Part shown: piece after piece, positions 8,438-16,883 of the stretch
Layout of the letters: every line of letters begins with the position of its first letter
How positions within the stretch are numbered: the stretch's first letter is position 1
Source of the DNA: Pseudomonas marginalis
GTDB taxonomy: Bacteria; Pseudomonadota; Gammaproteobacteria; Pseudomonadales; Pseudomonadaceae
Direction: 5' to 3'
DNA length: 64,000 bases
Assembly (NCBI RefSeq): GCF_900105325.1
Contig: NZ_FNSU01000003.1
Coordinates: 3,795,501-3,859,500 of the forward strand
Made by a program: the position numbers and the translations under genes
The notes under the pieces: model-generated
What the model was told of the DNA's origin: nothing
Seen by the model: only the letters and a program-made list of their open reading frames with translations
Database searches by the model: none

Positions 8438-8786
8438 GGTGCATCTCCACAAATTCCCCACTATCCAGAAGGTGTTGAACCTGTACCTCGTTTAACCCTT
8501 CATAAACCTTAGCCAGTGCTCGCAACGCGCTGAGTTCCTTATGGCTGATATTGCTTCGCCTCTGCTTGTCAAAAAGAGAGTTATAAACCCAGTAATGCCT
8601 GCCCTTGGCCAAGACAATAGATCGATGTCGGTTCTCTTTGAGGCGTTTCTTCCAGACACCACCTCCCAAATTGTCAGCTTGCCCCCTGAGCAATTGGCCG
8701 AACGCCTCCCTCAACTCCGAATCACAGATCCACGCCTTTCTGGCCGCCTCAGCAAAATTCCTGGTTTTAAACAACCTAAGCCTCAT
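8421..8786 (-). CDS. RelE-like toxin of a type II toxin-antitoxin system
   Basis: 121-aa protein of the RelE/HigB-like family. Visible family features are the N-terminal FKTRNFAEAARKA, then LGGGVWKKRL, GRHYWVYNS, the basic FDKQRRSNIS segment, and a C-terminal helix with LRALAKVYEGL. Related toxins cleave mRNA on the ribosome. The start at 8786 is preceded by GGGAAGGG. The locus is visibly more AT-rich than its neighbours, which fits horizontal acquisition of a mobile addiction module. mRNA interference is inferred from the family. Confidence 0.86.
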   Translation of the reverse strand: MRLRLFKTRNFAEAARKAWICDSELREAFGQLLRGQADNLGGGVWKKRLKENRHRSIVLAKGRHYWVYNSLFDKQRRSNISHKELSALRALAKVYEGLNEVQVQHLLDSGEFVEMHHDQKI

Positions 8787-8806
8787 GGATATCCCTTCCC
8801 ATAAAC

Positions 8807-8823
8807 ATACCACCCAGTGGTAT
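8807..8823. promoter_or_regulatory. Palindromic operator of the toxin-antitoxin operon
   Basis: ATACCAC-CCA-GTGGTAT is a perfect 7+3+7 inverted repeat 20 nt upstream of the toxin start. Its position fits autorepression by the helix-turn-helix antitoxin. A second short palindrome (GGAGCA...TGCTCC) lies about 15 nt further out. Confidence 0.75.
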
Positions 8824-8937
8824 AGATTAGAAGTGGAGCAACCCGTGCTCCGTCGACAGTCCTTATCGACGCACGCTAAAAAGCCATTGTTTTCACAGGC
8901 GATCAATCAACGCTTTCAATCCAAAAATTTCACACGC

Positions 8938-8977
8938 AAAAAAACGCCCCCAGCCGAAAGAATCAGGCTGGAGGCGC
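8938..8977 (-). terminator. Intrinsic terminator of the aminotransferase gene
   Basis: On the minus strand CGCCTCCAGCC and GGCTGGGGGCG form an ~11-bp stem with one mismatch, followed by TTTTTTT. It lies 34 nt past the stop codon at 9011. Confidence 0.85.
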
Positions 8978-9010
8978 CGCGTATACCGCGAGACGGTTCA
9001 GGAATGTGGG

Positions 9011-10279
9011 TTAAACAGCGATGCCCTTGCGGCATTGCAACTGGGCGGTGCGCACCCGGGAAAAAGCGCGGGCCAGGCGCAGGAGCATTTCGTCGATGTT
9101 GCTTTTGCTCACCGTAAGCGCCGGGGTGAAGCGCAGGCAGTCAGGTTGCGGGGCGTTGAGGATCAGGCCTTCGTGCAGGGCGGCTTTTACCACTGCATCT
9201 GCAGAATCATCCGCCAACGTCAGGCCCCACATCAGGCCGTGGCCGCGCAATTGGCCCTGGTCGTAGCGGTAGGCCAGTCGGGCAAGGCCTTCGCCCAGGT
9301 AAAGGCCGGATTCACGTACGTGTTCCAGGAAGCCGTGCTCCAGCACCGTATCGAGTACCGCCTGCCCGGCCGATGCCATCAATGCGTTGCCATGATGGGT
9401 ACCTTCCAGCTCACCCACGTCGAAGCAACAGGCGTTGCCGCGCGCCAGCAGCGCAGCCAATGGCACGCCGCCGCCCAGGCCTTTGCCGAGGGTGATGATG
9501 TCGGCTCGCACGCCGTATTGCTGTTCGGCAAGCAAGGTGCCGCAACGGCCAAGGCCGGTTTGTACTTCGTCGAGGATCAGCAAGATCCCCAGTTCGCGGC
9601 ACAGCCGTTCAACCCCCTTGAGGTAATGCTCCGTCGCGGGGATCACACCGGCCTCGCTCTGGACCGGCTCCAGCATGATGGCGACTGTCTGTGCATCGAC
9701 CGCTGCATGCAGGGCCGGCAGATCGTTGAACGGCACATGGCTGAAGCCGGGCAATTGCGGTTCAAAGCGGTTTTCCAGCGCTCCCCCCGACGCCGCCAGT
9801 GCCGCGAAACTGCGACCATGGCAACCATTGCTCGCACTGATAATGCGATAGGCCCCGCCGCGATGCAGTTGGCCCCACTTGCGCGCCAGCTTGATCGCCG
9901 CTTCGCAGGCCTCGGCGCCACTGTTGAGCAGGTAGGCCTGGTCGCTGCCGGTACGATGGCACAGGCGGTCGACAAGATTGAGTTGAGCGCGGTTATGCAG
10001 CCCCAGGCCTGGATTGATCAGGGCCTGGGTCTGGTCGGCAAGGGCTTTGATCAAGACCTGCGGGCTGTGGCCGAGGCTGTTGGCAGCGTTGCCCTGGCTG
10101 AAATCCAGGTAGGCACGCTCGTCGCTGTCCCACAGCCACGAGCCCTGGCCACGAACGAAAACCTGAGGCGGCCTCGCCACGGTGGGCATCAGCGCCTCGC
10201 TGGACAGCGTATCGGGTGAAGCCTCCAGCAGCAGGTCGTCCAGGCTGGGCACGGGGCGACGCATATTGAAGAGATTCAC
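9011..10279 (-). CDS. Class III PLP aminotransferase (acetylornithine aminotransferase-like)
   Basis: 422-aa fold-type I, class III aminotransferase with the pyridoxal-phosphate lysine in TLGKGLGGG, the phosphate-binding LNSGAEACEAAIKLAR and the acidic LDEVQTGLGRCG. It resembles the ArgD/acetylornithine aminotransferase group, and Pseudomonas carries a copy at this locus. The true substrate is not evident, because no arginine genes surround it and the main argD is normally elsewhere. The start is a GTG at 10279 behind a G-rich stretch; an ATG at 10264 is the alternative but has no Shine-Dalgarno. Confidence 0.82.
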   Translation of the reverse strand: MNLFNMRRPVPSLDDLLLEASPDTLSSEALMPTVARPPQVFVRGQGSWLWDSDERAYLDFSQGNAANSLGHSPQVLIKALADQTQALINPGLGLHNRAQLNLVDRLCHRTGSDQAYLLNSGAEACEAAIKLARKWGQLHRGGAYRIISASNGCHGRSFAALAASGGALENRFEPQLPGFSHVPFNDLPALHAAVDAQTVAIMLEPVQSEAGVIPATEHYLKGVERLCRELGILLILDEVQTGLGRCGTLLAEQQYGVRADIITLGKGLGGGVPLAALLARGNACCFDVGELEGTHHGNALMASAGQAVLDTVLEHGFLEHVRESGLYLGEGLARLAYRYDQGQLRGHGLMWGLTLADDSADAVVKAALHEGLILNAPQPDCLRFTPALTVSKSNIDEMLLRLARAFSRVRTAQLQCRKGIAV

Positions 10280-10488
10280 AGCTTGCCCCCAGTGGCAACC
10301 GGGCCTTGGTCGGTTTTCCCTGCAATCACTGTCTGCGGGTGTGTTGCCTTGCCTATGTAAACGCCATCAACATAAACGCTGTTCATTGCCCGATCCGGCC
10401 CTGTAAGCCCTGCGAATAGGCGCTAGACTAGGCGCCTCGGGGGCCACCGGCCATTTCGTTTTTCCAGCTTTTTCGATAAGCAAACCTT

Positions 10489-11388
10489 ATGGATTTTAAG
10501 CAACTGCGTTATTTCGTCGCGGTGTATGAAGAAGGCCATGTGGGCCGTGCCGCTGAACGCCTGTCGATCTCACAGCCAGCGCTCTCACAACAGATCCGCC
10601 AGTTGGAGCGCAACCTCGATGTGAGCCTGTTCGAACGCAGCAGCAAACGCCTGCTGCCCACCCTGGCCGCCCATACGCTGTACAACCATGCCTTGCCGCT
10701 GATCGATGGCATGCAGCAAGCCGTCGAAGCCTTGCGTAACTTCAAGGGCCAGGCCATGCGCACCCTGGCCATCGGCGTGCTGCAAACCGTGCACACCAGC
10801 CTGGTCCCGCAAATGCTCGAGCGCGTGCGCAAGGCCCAGCCGCACCTGGTGGTGCAGATCTACGAATTGACCGGGATCGAGATTGAACGGCGGTTGCTTA
10901 ACGGCTCGCTGGACATCGGCATCAGCTATCTGCCACCACGCCAGCCGGGGCTGCACGGTGTGTTGTTGTACGAAGATGAATTGAAGATAGTCATCCCCGA
11001 GGGCCATCCCCTGCGCGAATTCAAGAAAGTCTCGCTGAAACAGGCCGCCGAACTGCCGATGTTGTTGCTGGGGGAAGAGTTCCAGGTTCGACAGATCTGG
11101 CAGGGTCAGTTATCCAACCTCGGACGCCGGCCGCAGGTACAGGCGGAGTTGAATACCATGGTGGGGATTCTCGACAGCTTGCCTAACACCAAATTGGCCA
11201 CGGTGCTGCCGGGACGCTCCCAGGACGAACACAACAGCCAGTCGCTGCTCTGGAAACCCTTGAGTGAACCCAGGGTGCCGTTAAAGGTAGGTTTGGTGTG
11301 TCGCGATGTACAGCGCCAGCAGGCAACCATGGCGCTGCTGCGCACCTTGCTGGAAGACGTGATGAATGCGCCGCAGGCCCTGCCCTGA
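10489..11388 (+). CDS. LysR-family transcriptional regulator
   Basis: 299-aa LTTR. The N-terminal winged helix is typical (MDFKQLRYFVAVYEEGHVGRAAERLSISQPALSQQIRQLE, residues 1-40), and a periplasmic-binding-protein-like effector domain runs from about residue 90 to 290. The effector domain resembles the CynR/CatR-like group. It is divergent from the aminotransferase gene (209-nt gap), so that gene is a natural candidate target. The effector cannot be read from sequence. Confidence 0.88.
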   Translation: MDFKQLRYFVAVYEEGHVGRAAERLSISQPALSQQIRQLERNLDVSLFERSSKRLLPTLAAHTLYNHALPLIDGMQQAVEALRNFKGQAMRTLAIGVLQTVHTSLVPQMLERVRKAQPHLVVQIYELTGIEIERRLLNGSLDIGISYLPPRQPGLHGVLLYEDELKIVIPEGHPLREFKKVSLKQAAELPMLLLGEEFQVRQIWQGQLSNLGRRPQVQAELNTMVGILDSLPNTKLATVLPGRSQDEHNSQSLLWKPLSEPRVPLKVGLVCRDVQRQQATMALLRTLLEDVMNAPQALP

Positions 11389-11415
11389 AATTCGGCGCCT
11401 GACTTTTTCGCGGGC

Positions 11416-11538
11416 AAAAGAAAACCCCGCCGAAGCGGGGCTTTGCAGACTGTTTCCCTGACATCCATTTCACTCCGCCATCCTGGCAGAATCCTACGTG
11501 TCCGTGTTGTTGCTTTGCGCTTCCTGCGCGACGTCCAT
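11416..11538 (-). ncRNA. rsmY: RsmY regulatory small RNA
   Basis: The minus-strand segment from about 11538 to 11416 carries eight GGA triplets, several in hairpin-loop contexts (CAGGAAG, TAGGATT, CAGGATG, GCGGAG, ATGGATG). It ends in a terminator: stem CCCCGC-TTCG-GCGGGG at 11425-11440, then TTTTCTTTT. The ~120-nt length matches RsmY, the Gac/Rsm decoy RNA that sequesters RsmA/RsmE and lifts translational repression. A GacA box lies upstream at 11597-11614 and a -10 element TAATCT at 11551-11546. As I recall, P. putida rsmY also lies between a LysR gene and an acyl-CoA dehydrogenase gene. The 5' end is estimated to within a few nucleotides. Confidence 0.92.
11425..11440. terminator. Shared terminator hairpin of rsmY and the LysR gene
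   Basis: CCCCGC-CGAA-GCGGGG is flanked by A-rich sequence on the left. It is a strong intrinsic terminator for rsmY on the minus strand and lies 37 nt after the lysR stop on the plus strand, so it may act in both directions. Confidence 0.85.
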
Positions 11539-11596
11539 GTGAAGTAGATTATCCGTGGATCCAATTTGGCGATAGAGGACGATTAGCAGTACGTCA

Positions 11597-11614
11597 TGTA
11601 AGAGAATGCTTACA
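11597..11614. promoter_or_regulatory. GacA upstream activating sequence of rsmY
   Basis: TGTAAG-AGAATG-CTTACA is a full match to the GacA box TGTAAG-N6-CTTACA. It lies about 60-75 nt upstream of the predicted rsmY start and 14 nt past the end of the flanking acyl-CoA dehydrogenase gene. Confidence 0.93.
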
Positions 11615-11628
11615 CGCCCTCCAAGCCG

Positions 11629-13407
11629 TTAGAACAGTGCCTCATCCAGCAAAAACAGTGATTCGCTACCGGCTTTTACCGACGCACTCAGCGAGTGAAT
11701 ACGTGGCAACAGACGCGCAAAGTAGAAGCGCGCGGTGCCCAGCTTGCTGGCGTAGAAGTCTTCCTCAGTCTCTTTGCCCAACGCGGCCTTGGCCATGCGC
11801 GCCCACATATAGGCGTAGGCCATGTAACCAAATGCATGCAAATACTCCACCGAGGCTGCGCCGATCTCGTTCGGATTGGTCCTGGCACGATCCAGCACCC
11901 AGGCGGTCAATTCGTCCAGGTTATCCACCGCTGCGCCCAGTGGCTGGGTGAACTCCGCCAATTCGGGCCCCGCCGAGGCGATGAACTGGCGAATCTCGTC
12001 GGCGAACAAGGTGTAGAACGCACCGCCGCTGCCGACGATCTTGCGCCCCATCAAATCCAGTGCCTGGATGCCGTTGGTGCCTTCGTAGATCTGGGTGATA
12101 CGTACATCACGCACCAGTTGCTCCTGGCCCCACTCACGAATGTAACCGTGGCCACCAAACACTTGCTGGCCGAGCACGGTGGTTTCCAGGCCCAGGTCGC
12201 TGAGGAACGCCTTGGCGACCGGCGTCAACAAGGCCACCAGGTTATCGGCCCGCTCGCGGGCAGCGGCATCTTCACTGAACTTGGCGATGTCCAGCTGCGT
12301 CGCCACATAGGTGGAAAACGCGCGTCCGCCTTCGTTGGAGGCTTTCATGGTCAACAGCATACGGCGCACGTCGGGGTGGACGATGATCGGGTCGGCCACT
12401 TTGTCTTTGGCCTGGGCACCGGTCGGCGCACGGCTTTGCAGGCGGTCCCGCGCATATTCAATCGCGTTCTGGTAGGAGCGCTCGCCGGACGCCAGGCCCT
12501 GGATACCCACGCCAAGGCGCTCATAGTTCATCATGGTGAACATCGCCGCCAACCCACGGTTGGGTTCGCCCACCAGGTAGCCAACGGCTTCGTCGAAGTT
12601 CATCACGCAGGTGGCGGATGCCTGGATACCCATCTTGTGTTCGATGGAGCCGCAGCTCACCGGGTTGCGCGCGCCCAGGCTGCCGTCGGCGTTGACCATG
12701 AACTTCGGCACCAGGAACAGCGAAATCCCCTTGGGACCGGCCGGTGCGTCCGGCAGTTTGGCCAGCACCAGGTGAATGATGTTCTCGGTGAGGTCGTGTT
12801 CACCGCCAGTGATAAAGATCTTGGTTCCGCTGATCCTGTAGGAACCGTCTGCCTGCGGCTCGGCCTTGGTGCGGATAATCCCCAGGTCGGTACCCGCGTG
12901 TGCTTCCGTCAGGCACATGGAGCCTGCCCACTCGCCGGAATACATCTTCGGCAGGTAGATGGCCTTGAGTTCCTCGCTGGCATGGGTGTTGATCGACACG
13001 CAGGCGCCGGAGGTCAGCATCGGGTACAGGCCGAACGCCAGGCTTGACGAGTTGATCATCTCCTCGACCTGGGCCGATACCGCCTTGGGCATGCCCATGC
13101 CGCCAAACACGGGGTCGCCGCCTACGCCGACCCAGCCACCTTCAGCGTAGGTCTTGTAGGCCTGTGGATAACCATCCGGAGTAAACACCGCCGTGTTATC
13201 CCAGCGGCAGCCCTGTTCATCGCCGCCACGGCTGAGCGGGGCGATGGATTTGGCGGTGACCTTGCCGGCTTCTTCGAGGATGGCCTCTACGGTTTCGGCG
13301 TCAACGCTGTCTGCCAATGCCGGCAATTGGGCCCAAGTGGTGGCGACCTCAAAGACTTCGTTGAGGACGAAGCGCATATCACGCAGCGGCGCTTTGTAAT
13401 CAGCCAT
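11629..13407 (-). CDS. Acyl-CoA dehydrogenase (FadE-type), paralogue 1
   Basis: 592-aa FAD-dependent acyl-CoA dehydrogenase that forms the trans-2-enoyl-CoA double bond in fatty-acid beta-oxidation. It starts MADYKAPLRDMRF, the extended N-terminal region of the ~600-aa type. The FAD/acyl-binding MCLTEAHAGTDLG and the YEGTNGIQALDLMGRKI segment are present. The long C-terminal helical extension (about 470-592) separates this type from 380-aa enzymes. It is paralogous to the genes at 13530 and 16884. It lacks the PsrA-type operators seen upstream of paralogue 3. The substrate chain length cannot be read from sequence. Confidence 0.9.
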   Translation of the reverse strand: MADYKAPLRDMRFVLNEVFEVATTWAQLPALADSVDAETVEAILEEAGKVTAKSIAPLSRGGDEQGCRWDNTAVFTPDGYPQAYKTYAEGGWVGVGGDPVFGGMGMPKAVSAQVEEMINSSSLAFGLYPMLTSGACVSINTHASEELKAIYLPKMYSGEWAGSMCLTEAHAGTDLGIIRTKAEPQADGSYRISGTKIFITGGEHDLTENIIHLVLAKLPDAPAGPKGISLFLVPKFMVNADGSLGARNPVSCGSIEHKMGIQASATCVMNFDEAVGYLVGEPNRGLAAMFTMMNYERLGVGIQGLASGERSYQNAIEYARDRLQSRAPTGAQAKDKVADPIIVHPDVRRMLLTMKASNEGGRAFSTYVATQLDIAKFSEDAAARERADNLVALLTPVAKAFLSDLGLETTVLGQQVFGGHGYIREWGQEQLVRDVRITQIYEGTNGIQALDLMGRKIVGSGGAFYTLFADEIRQFIASAGPELAEFTQPLGAAVDNLDELTAWVLDRARTNPNEIGAASVEYLHAFGYMAYAYMWARMAKAALGKETEEDFYASKLGTARFYFARLLPRIHSLSASVKAGSESLFLLDEALF

Positions 13408-13529
13408 GGCAAACCTCGTGAGAACGTGAAAAGTGATTCGATAGGATCGGTTTTACAGGCTCCGAGTGTACCCGAACAACTTTTCAGACACATAGGGTCC
13501 ACTTGTGACTGACTGGTATTTTTAAGTCA

Positions 13530-15299
13530 TCACAGCGCAAACGACTCCGCAGGCAGACTCATCAGGCATTCGCTGCCCGCTTCCACGGCGGCGCGGTGGG
13601 TTGCGGTACGTGGCAACAGGCGCTTGAAGTAAAAGTCGCAGGTCGCCAGCTTGGCCTTGGCGAAGTCAGTGTCATCGTGCGCAAGCGCTGCAATGGCCAT
13701 CCGAAGCCACAGGTAGGCGAGGATGATGTAACCGCTGTACATCAAGTAATCCACCGCCGCTGCGCCCACCTCATCCGGGTTTTTCATCGCGGCCATACCG
13801 ACCTGGGTAGTCAGCTCGCCCCATTCCTGATTCAGTTGATTAAGCTGCACCACATAGCCCTTGAGCTGCGCATGTTCGGCATTCGCCGCGCAAAACTTAT
13901 GCACGATTTTGGTAAAGCCGCGCAGCAGCTTGCCCTGGCTGCCCAACACCTTGCGCCCCAGCAGGTCGAGGGCCTGGATGCCGTTGGTGCCTTCGTAGAT
14001 CGGCGCAATCCGCGCATCGCGCGCCAGTTGTTCCATGCCCCACTCACGAATGTAGCCATGGCCGCCGAATATCTGCATGCCGTGGTTGGTCACCTCCAGC
14101 CCGGTGTCGGTCATAAAGGCTTTGCAGATGGGGGTGAGGAACGCCAACAGGTCTTCGGCCTCCTGGCGCTGGCCGGCGTCGCTGCAAAGGTGCGCGGTGT
14201 CGAGCAACTGCGCGGTGAAATAGGTCAGTGCGCGGTTGCCTTCGTTGAAGGCTTTCATGGTCAGCAGCATACGGCGCACATCGGGATGCACGATGATCGG
14301 GTCGGCGGCTTTCTCCGGGGCCTTGGCGCCGGTCAGCGCGCGCATTTGCAGGCGGTCGTTGGCGTACTTGATCGCGCCCTGGAAGCTCGCCTCGCCATTG
14401 CACAGGCCCTGCATGCCGGTGCCCAGGCGGGCGTGGTTCATCATGGTGAACATGCAGTTGAGGCCCTTGTTCGCCTCGCCAATCAAAAAGCCCTTGGCGC
14501 CGTCGAAGTTGAGCACGCACGTGGCCGAGGCCTTGATGCCCATCTTGTGCTCGATAGAGCCGCAGTGCACCGCATTGCGCTCAGCCGAATCCACATGGAA
14601 CTTGGGCACGATAAACAACGAGATACCCTTGGTGCCCGCCGGCGCATCCGGCAGCTTGGCCAGCACCAGATGGATGATATTGGCGCTCATGTCGTGCTCA
14701 CCGGCCGAGATGAAGATCTTGCTCCCGGTGATCGCGTAGCTGCCATCCGCCTGGGGCACGGCACGGGTCTTGATCAGGCCCAGGTCGGTGCCGCAATGGG
14801 CTTCGGTCAGGCACATGGTGCCGGTCCATTCGCCTGCGGTGAGTTTGCTCAGGAACGTGGCCTTCTGCTCTTCGGTGCCGTGGGCGTGGATCGCCGACAT
14901 CGCGCCGTGGGTCAGGCCCGGATACATGCCCCACGAGGTGTTGCTGGAGCCGATCATCTCGCTGAGCACCAGGCCCAACGATTGCGGCAGGCCCTGGCCG
15001 CCGTAGGCCGGGTCTGCCGCCACACCGTGCCAGCCGCCCTCGACGTACTGGGCGAAGGCTTCCTTGAAGCCCTTGGGCGTCGTCACCACGCCGTTGTCGA
15101 AATGGCAGCCCTCCTCATCACCACTGCGGTTGAGTGGCGAAAGCACGTTCTCGCAGAATTTGGCACCTTCTTCCAGGATTGCACTGACCATGTCCGGACT
15201 GGCGTCCGTGGCGCCCAGGGCAGCGTAGTGGCCGTGGAAATCAAACACGTTGTCGATCAGAAAGCGCATGTCGCGCAGGGGAGCTTTGTACTCAGGCAT
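13530..15299 (-). CDS. Acyl-CoA dehydrogenase (FadE-type), paralogue 2
   Basis: 589-aa enzyme of the same family, starting MPEYKAPLRDMRFLIDNVFDF at an ATG (15299) with GGAG upstream; the in-frame extension to 15356 has no support. It contains MCLTEAHCGTDLG, HKMGIKASATCVLNF and YEGTNGIQALDLLGRKV. By eye it looks closer to paralogue 3 than to paralogue 1 in the substrate-binding segments and the C-terminus. The 122-nt gap to paralogue 1 has no terminator, but each gene may have its own promoter. Confidence 0.9.
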   Translation of the reverse strand: MPEYKAPLRDMRFLIDNVFDFHGHYAALGATDASPDMVSAILEEGAKFCENVLSPLNRSGDEEGCHFDNGVVTTPKGFKEAFAQYVEGGWHGVAADPAYGGQGLPQSLGLVLSEMIGSSNTSWGMYPGLTHGAMSAIHAHGTEEQKATFLSKLTAGEWTGTMCLTEAHCGTDLGLIKTRAVPQADGSYAITGSKIFISAGEHDMSANIIHLVLAKLPDAPAGTKGISLFIVPKFHVDSAERNAVHCGSIEHKMGIKASATCVLNFDGAKGFLIGEANKGLNCMFTMMNHARLGTGMQGLCNGEASFQGAIKYANDRLQMRALTGAKAPEKAADPIIVHPDVRRMLLTMKAFNEGNRALTYFTAQLLDTAHLCSDAGQRQEAEDLLAFLTPICKAFMTDTGLEVTNHGMQIFGGHGYIREWGMEQLARDARIAPIYEGTNGIQALDLLGRKVLGSQGKLLRGFTKIVHKFCAANAEHAQLKGYVVQLNQLNQEWGELTTQVGMAAMKNPDEVGAAAVDYLMYSGYIILAYLWLRMAIAALAHDDTDFAKAKLATCDFYFKRLLPRTATHRAAVEAGSECLMSLPAESFAL

Positions 15300-15389
15300 G
15301 GCGATGTCTCCGGCAGCAGATCCTTTCAACCTACTGCCGGCCAGCGCCTCGGACAATCATTGTAGAACCGCTGAATACAGCGCCATCAC

Positions 15390-16679
15390 TCAACCGGCAG
15401 CGCTCTGCATGCGCACCGCGCCACGGCGGGTCTGCCCGGCCGCAACCACACAGTTACGCCCCGCGCCCTTGGCGGCGTACAGCGCCTGGTCGGCGGACTT
15501 GAGCACTTCTTCCGCCGTGCGCTGGTCGATCTGGCGTTCGGCCACGCCGATGCTGACCGTCACAGACACACTCGACGCGCCGCTGCCCGCCCGGCGTTGA
15601 CGGCCTTGTTGATCATCCTGGGGCCGGTCCGAATTACGCAGCTTGATGTCATAGTTGGCGACGATCTCGCGGATTTCCTCCAGGTGCGGCATGCACTCAT
15701 CCAGGGTCTTGCCGGCGAACACCACGGCGAACTCTTCACCGCCGTAGCGGTAGGCACGCCCACCCCCATTGACCTTGGACAACTTGCTCGCGACCAGGCG
15801 CAGCACCTGGTCGCCCACATCGTGACCATGGGTGTCATTGAAGCGCTTGAAGTGATCGACGTCGGTCATCGCCAGCACATAGTTGCGCCCCAGCCGCTGC
15901 ATGCGTTCGTTCAGGGCACGGCGCCCCGGCAGGCCGGTCAGTTCGTCGCGGAACGCCATTTGATAAGCCTCGTGGGCCACGCCGGCGGCGATCATCAGCA
16001 TGACCTGGCTGCACATGATATTCAGCGTGAACGGCAGGATGAAGGTCTGCGGCAACATCCAGAACATCCCCAGCAAGCCCACCAGTTGCGCTGCATGCAG
16101 CGGGCGCGGCTGGTACCAGTATTGCGCCGCCAGGGCGAGGAAGCCGACCAGGAACATCGGGTAAGACAACTGGATCAGGCTCATCCAGGTCCCATGCAGA
16201 GCGGGCCAGCGGATCTCCGCCAGCCAGTTCAGCAGTGCCTGGGGATAACTTTGCTCCAGGGCCAGCGCCACGCTGCCGATTGCCAGCAGCACCGCACAAC
16301 GGGCAACGAAGTCGCGAAACAGGTGGGTCTTCTCCTGCCACAGCGCGTAGATGCTGAACAGCAACGGCAATAACAGGCAACACAGGTGAAACACCACGGC
16401 CGCGTCTTCGCGCACGCGGCCATTGTCGCGATAGAAATCGGTCTGGGTATCGAGCAGGAAGTAGGCGATGTACACCGTGATCATCAGGAACAATTCACGC
16501 TGACGGCGATAAACCGCGCAGTACGAACCGCCCAGCAACAGCACCAGGGTCGGCAACACATTGAACAGCGAGGTGAAGAAGACGCTGAGGTCCTTGACGT
16601 ACGCAGCCGAGAGCCCGGCCAGCAACAGCAGCAACGAAGGAAGAAAGTGACTGAAACGTAAAGCAGACACGCGTGACAA
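15390..16679 (-). CDS. Membrane diguanylate cyclase (GGDEF domain)
   Basis: About 429 aa. The N-terminal half carries six or seven hydrophobic helices (FLPSLLLLLAGLSAAY, VLPTLVLLLGG and others). The C-terminal GGDEF domain has DELTGLPGRRALNERM and the catalytic YRYGGEEFAVVF, so it should make cyclic-di-GMP from two GTP. The residues aligned with the RxxD inhibitory site read NGGG, so product feedback is probably absent. The TTG start at 16679 has GGAG 8 nt upstream; the first in-frame ATG at 16754 lacks a Shine-Dalgarno. It sits between two acyl-CoA dehydrogenase genes, and the ligand of its membrane sensor part is unknown. Confidence 0.88.
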   Translation of the reverse strand: MSRVSALRFSHFLPSLLLLLAGLSAAYVKDLSVFFTSLFNVLPTLVLLLGGSYCAVYRRQRELFLMITVYIAYFLLDTQTDFYRDNGRVREDAAVVFHLCCLLLPLLFSIYALWQEKTHLFRDFVARCAVLLAIGSVALALEQSYPQALLNWLAEIRWPALHGTWMSLIQLSYPMFLVGFLALAAQYWYQPRPLHAAQLVGLLGMFWMLPQTFILPFTLNIMCSQVMLMIAAGVAHEAYQMAFRDELTGLPGRRALNERMQRLGRNYVLAMTDVDHFKRFNDTHGHDVGDQVLRLVASKLSKVNGGGRAYRYGGEEFAVVFAGKTLDECMPHLEEIREIVANYDIKLRNSDRPQDDQQGRQRRAGSGASSVSVTVSIGVAERQIDQRTAEEVLKSADQALYAAKGAGRNCVVAAGQTRRGAVRMQSAAG

Positions 16680-16830
16680 GGGTAAAACTCCGACCCGCAA
16701 AAAGTAGTGGCACTGTGCCTTGATGCGAACAGTTAAGCACACCCTGCCCGTCATGTATCACATTGCCATCACTGTAACGGCAGCCGGAGAAAATCCCTGA
16801 GCGCTGCACTGTGTTTTTTATCCCCCAATG

Positions 16831-16864
16831 AAAAAACCGCCGCTCCCAAGGGAAGCGACGGTTT
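16831..16864 (-). terminator. Terminator of acyl-CoA dehydrogenase paralogue 3
   Basis: On the minus strand an imperfect stem (AACCGTCGCTTCCC with GGGAGCGGCGGTT) ends in TTTTTT, about 20 nt after the stop at 16884. Confidence 0.82.
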
Positions 16865-16883
16865 CAAATGAACCCGGTAAGGC

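Noticed and set aside
7858..9010. Genomic island with integrase and attachment sites around the toxin-antitoxin genes
   Set aside because: No integrase, tRNA gene or flanking direct repeats; only base composition hints at transfer.
11695..15365. Long antisense open frames of 450 and 589 codons opposite two acyl-CoA dehydrogenase genes
   Set aside because: They mirror the GC-rich third positions of the real genes, read as low-complexity His/Gly/Arg/Val-rich protein, and have no family features or ribosome sites.
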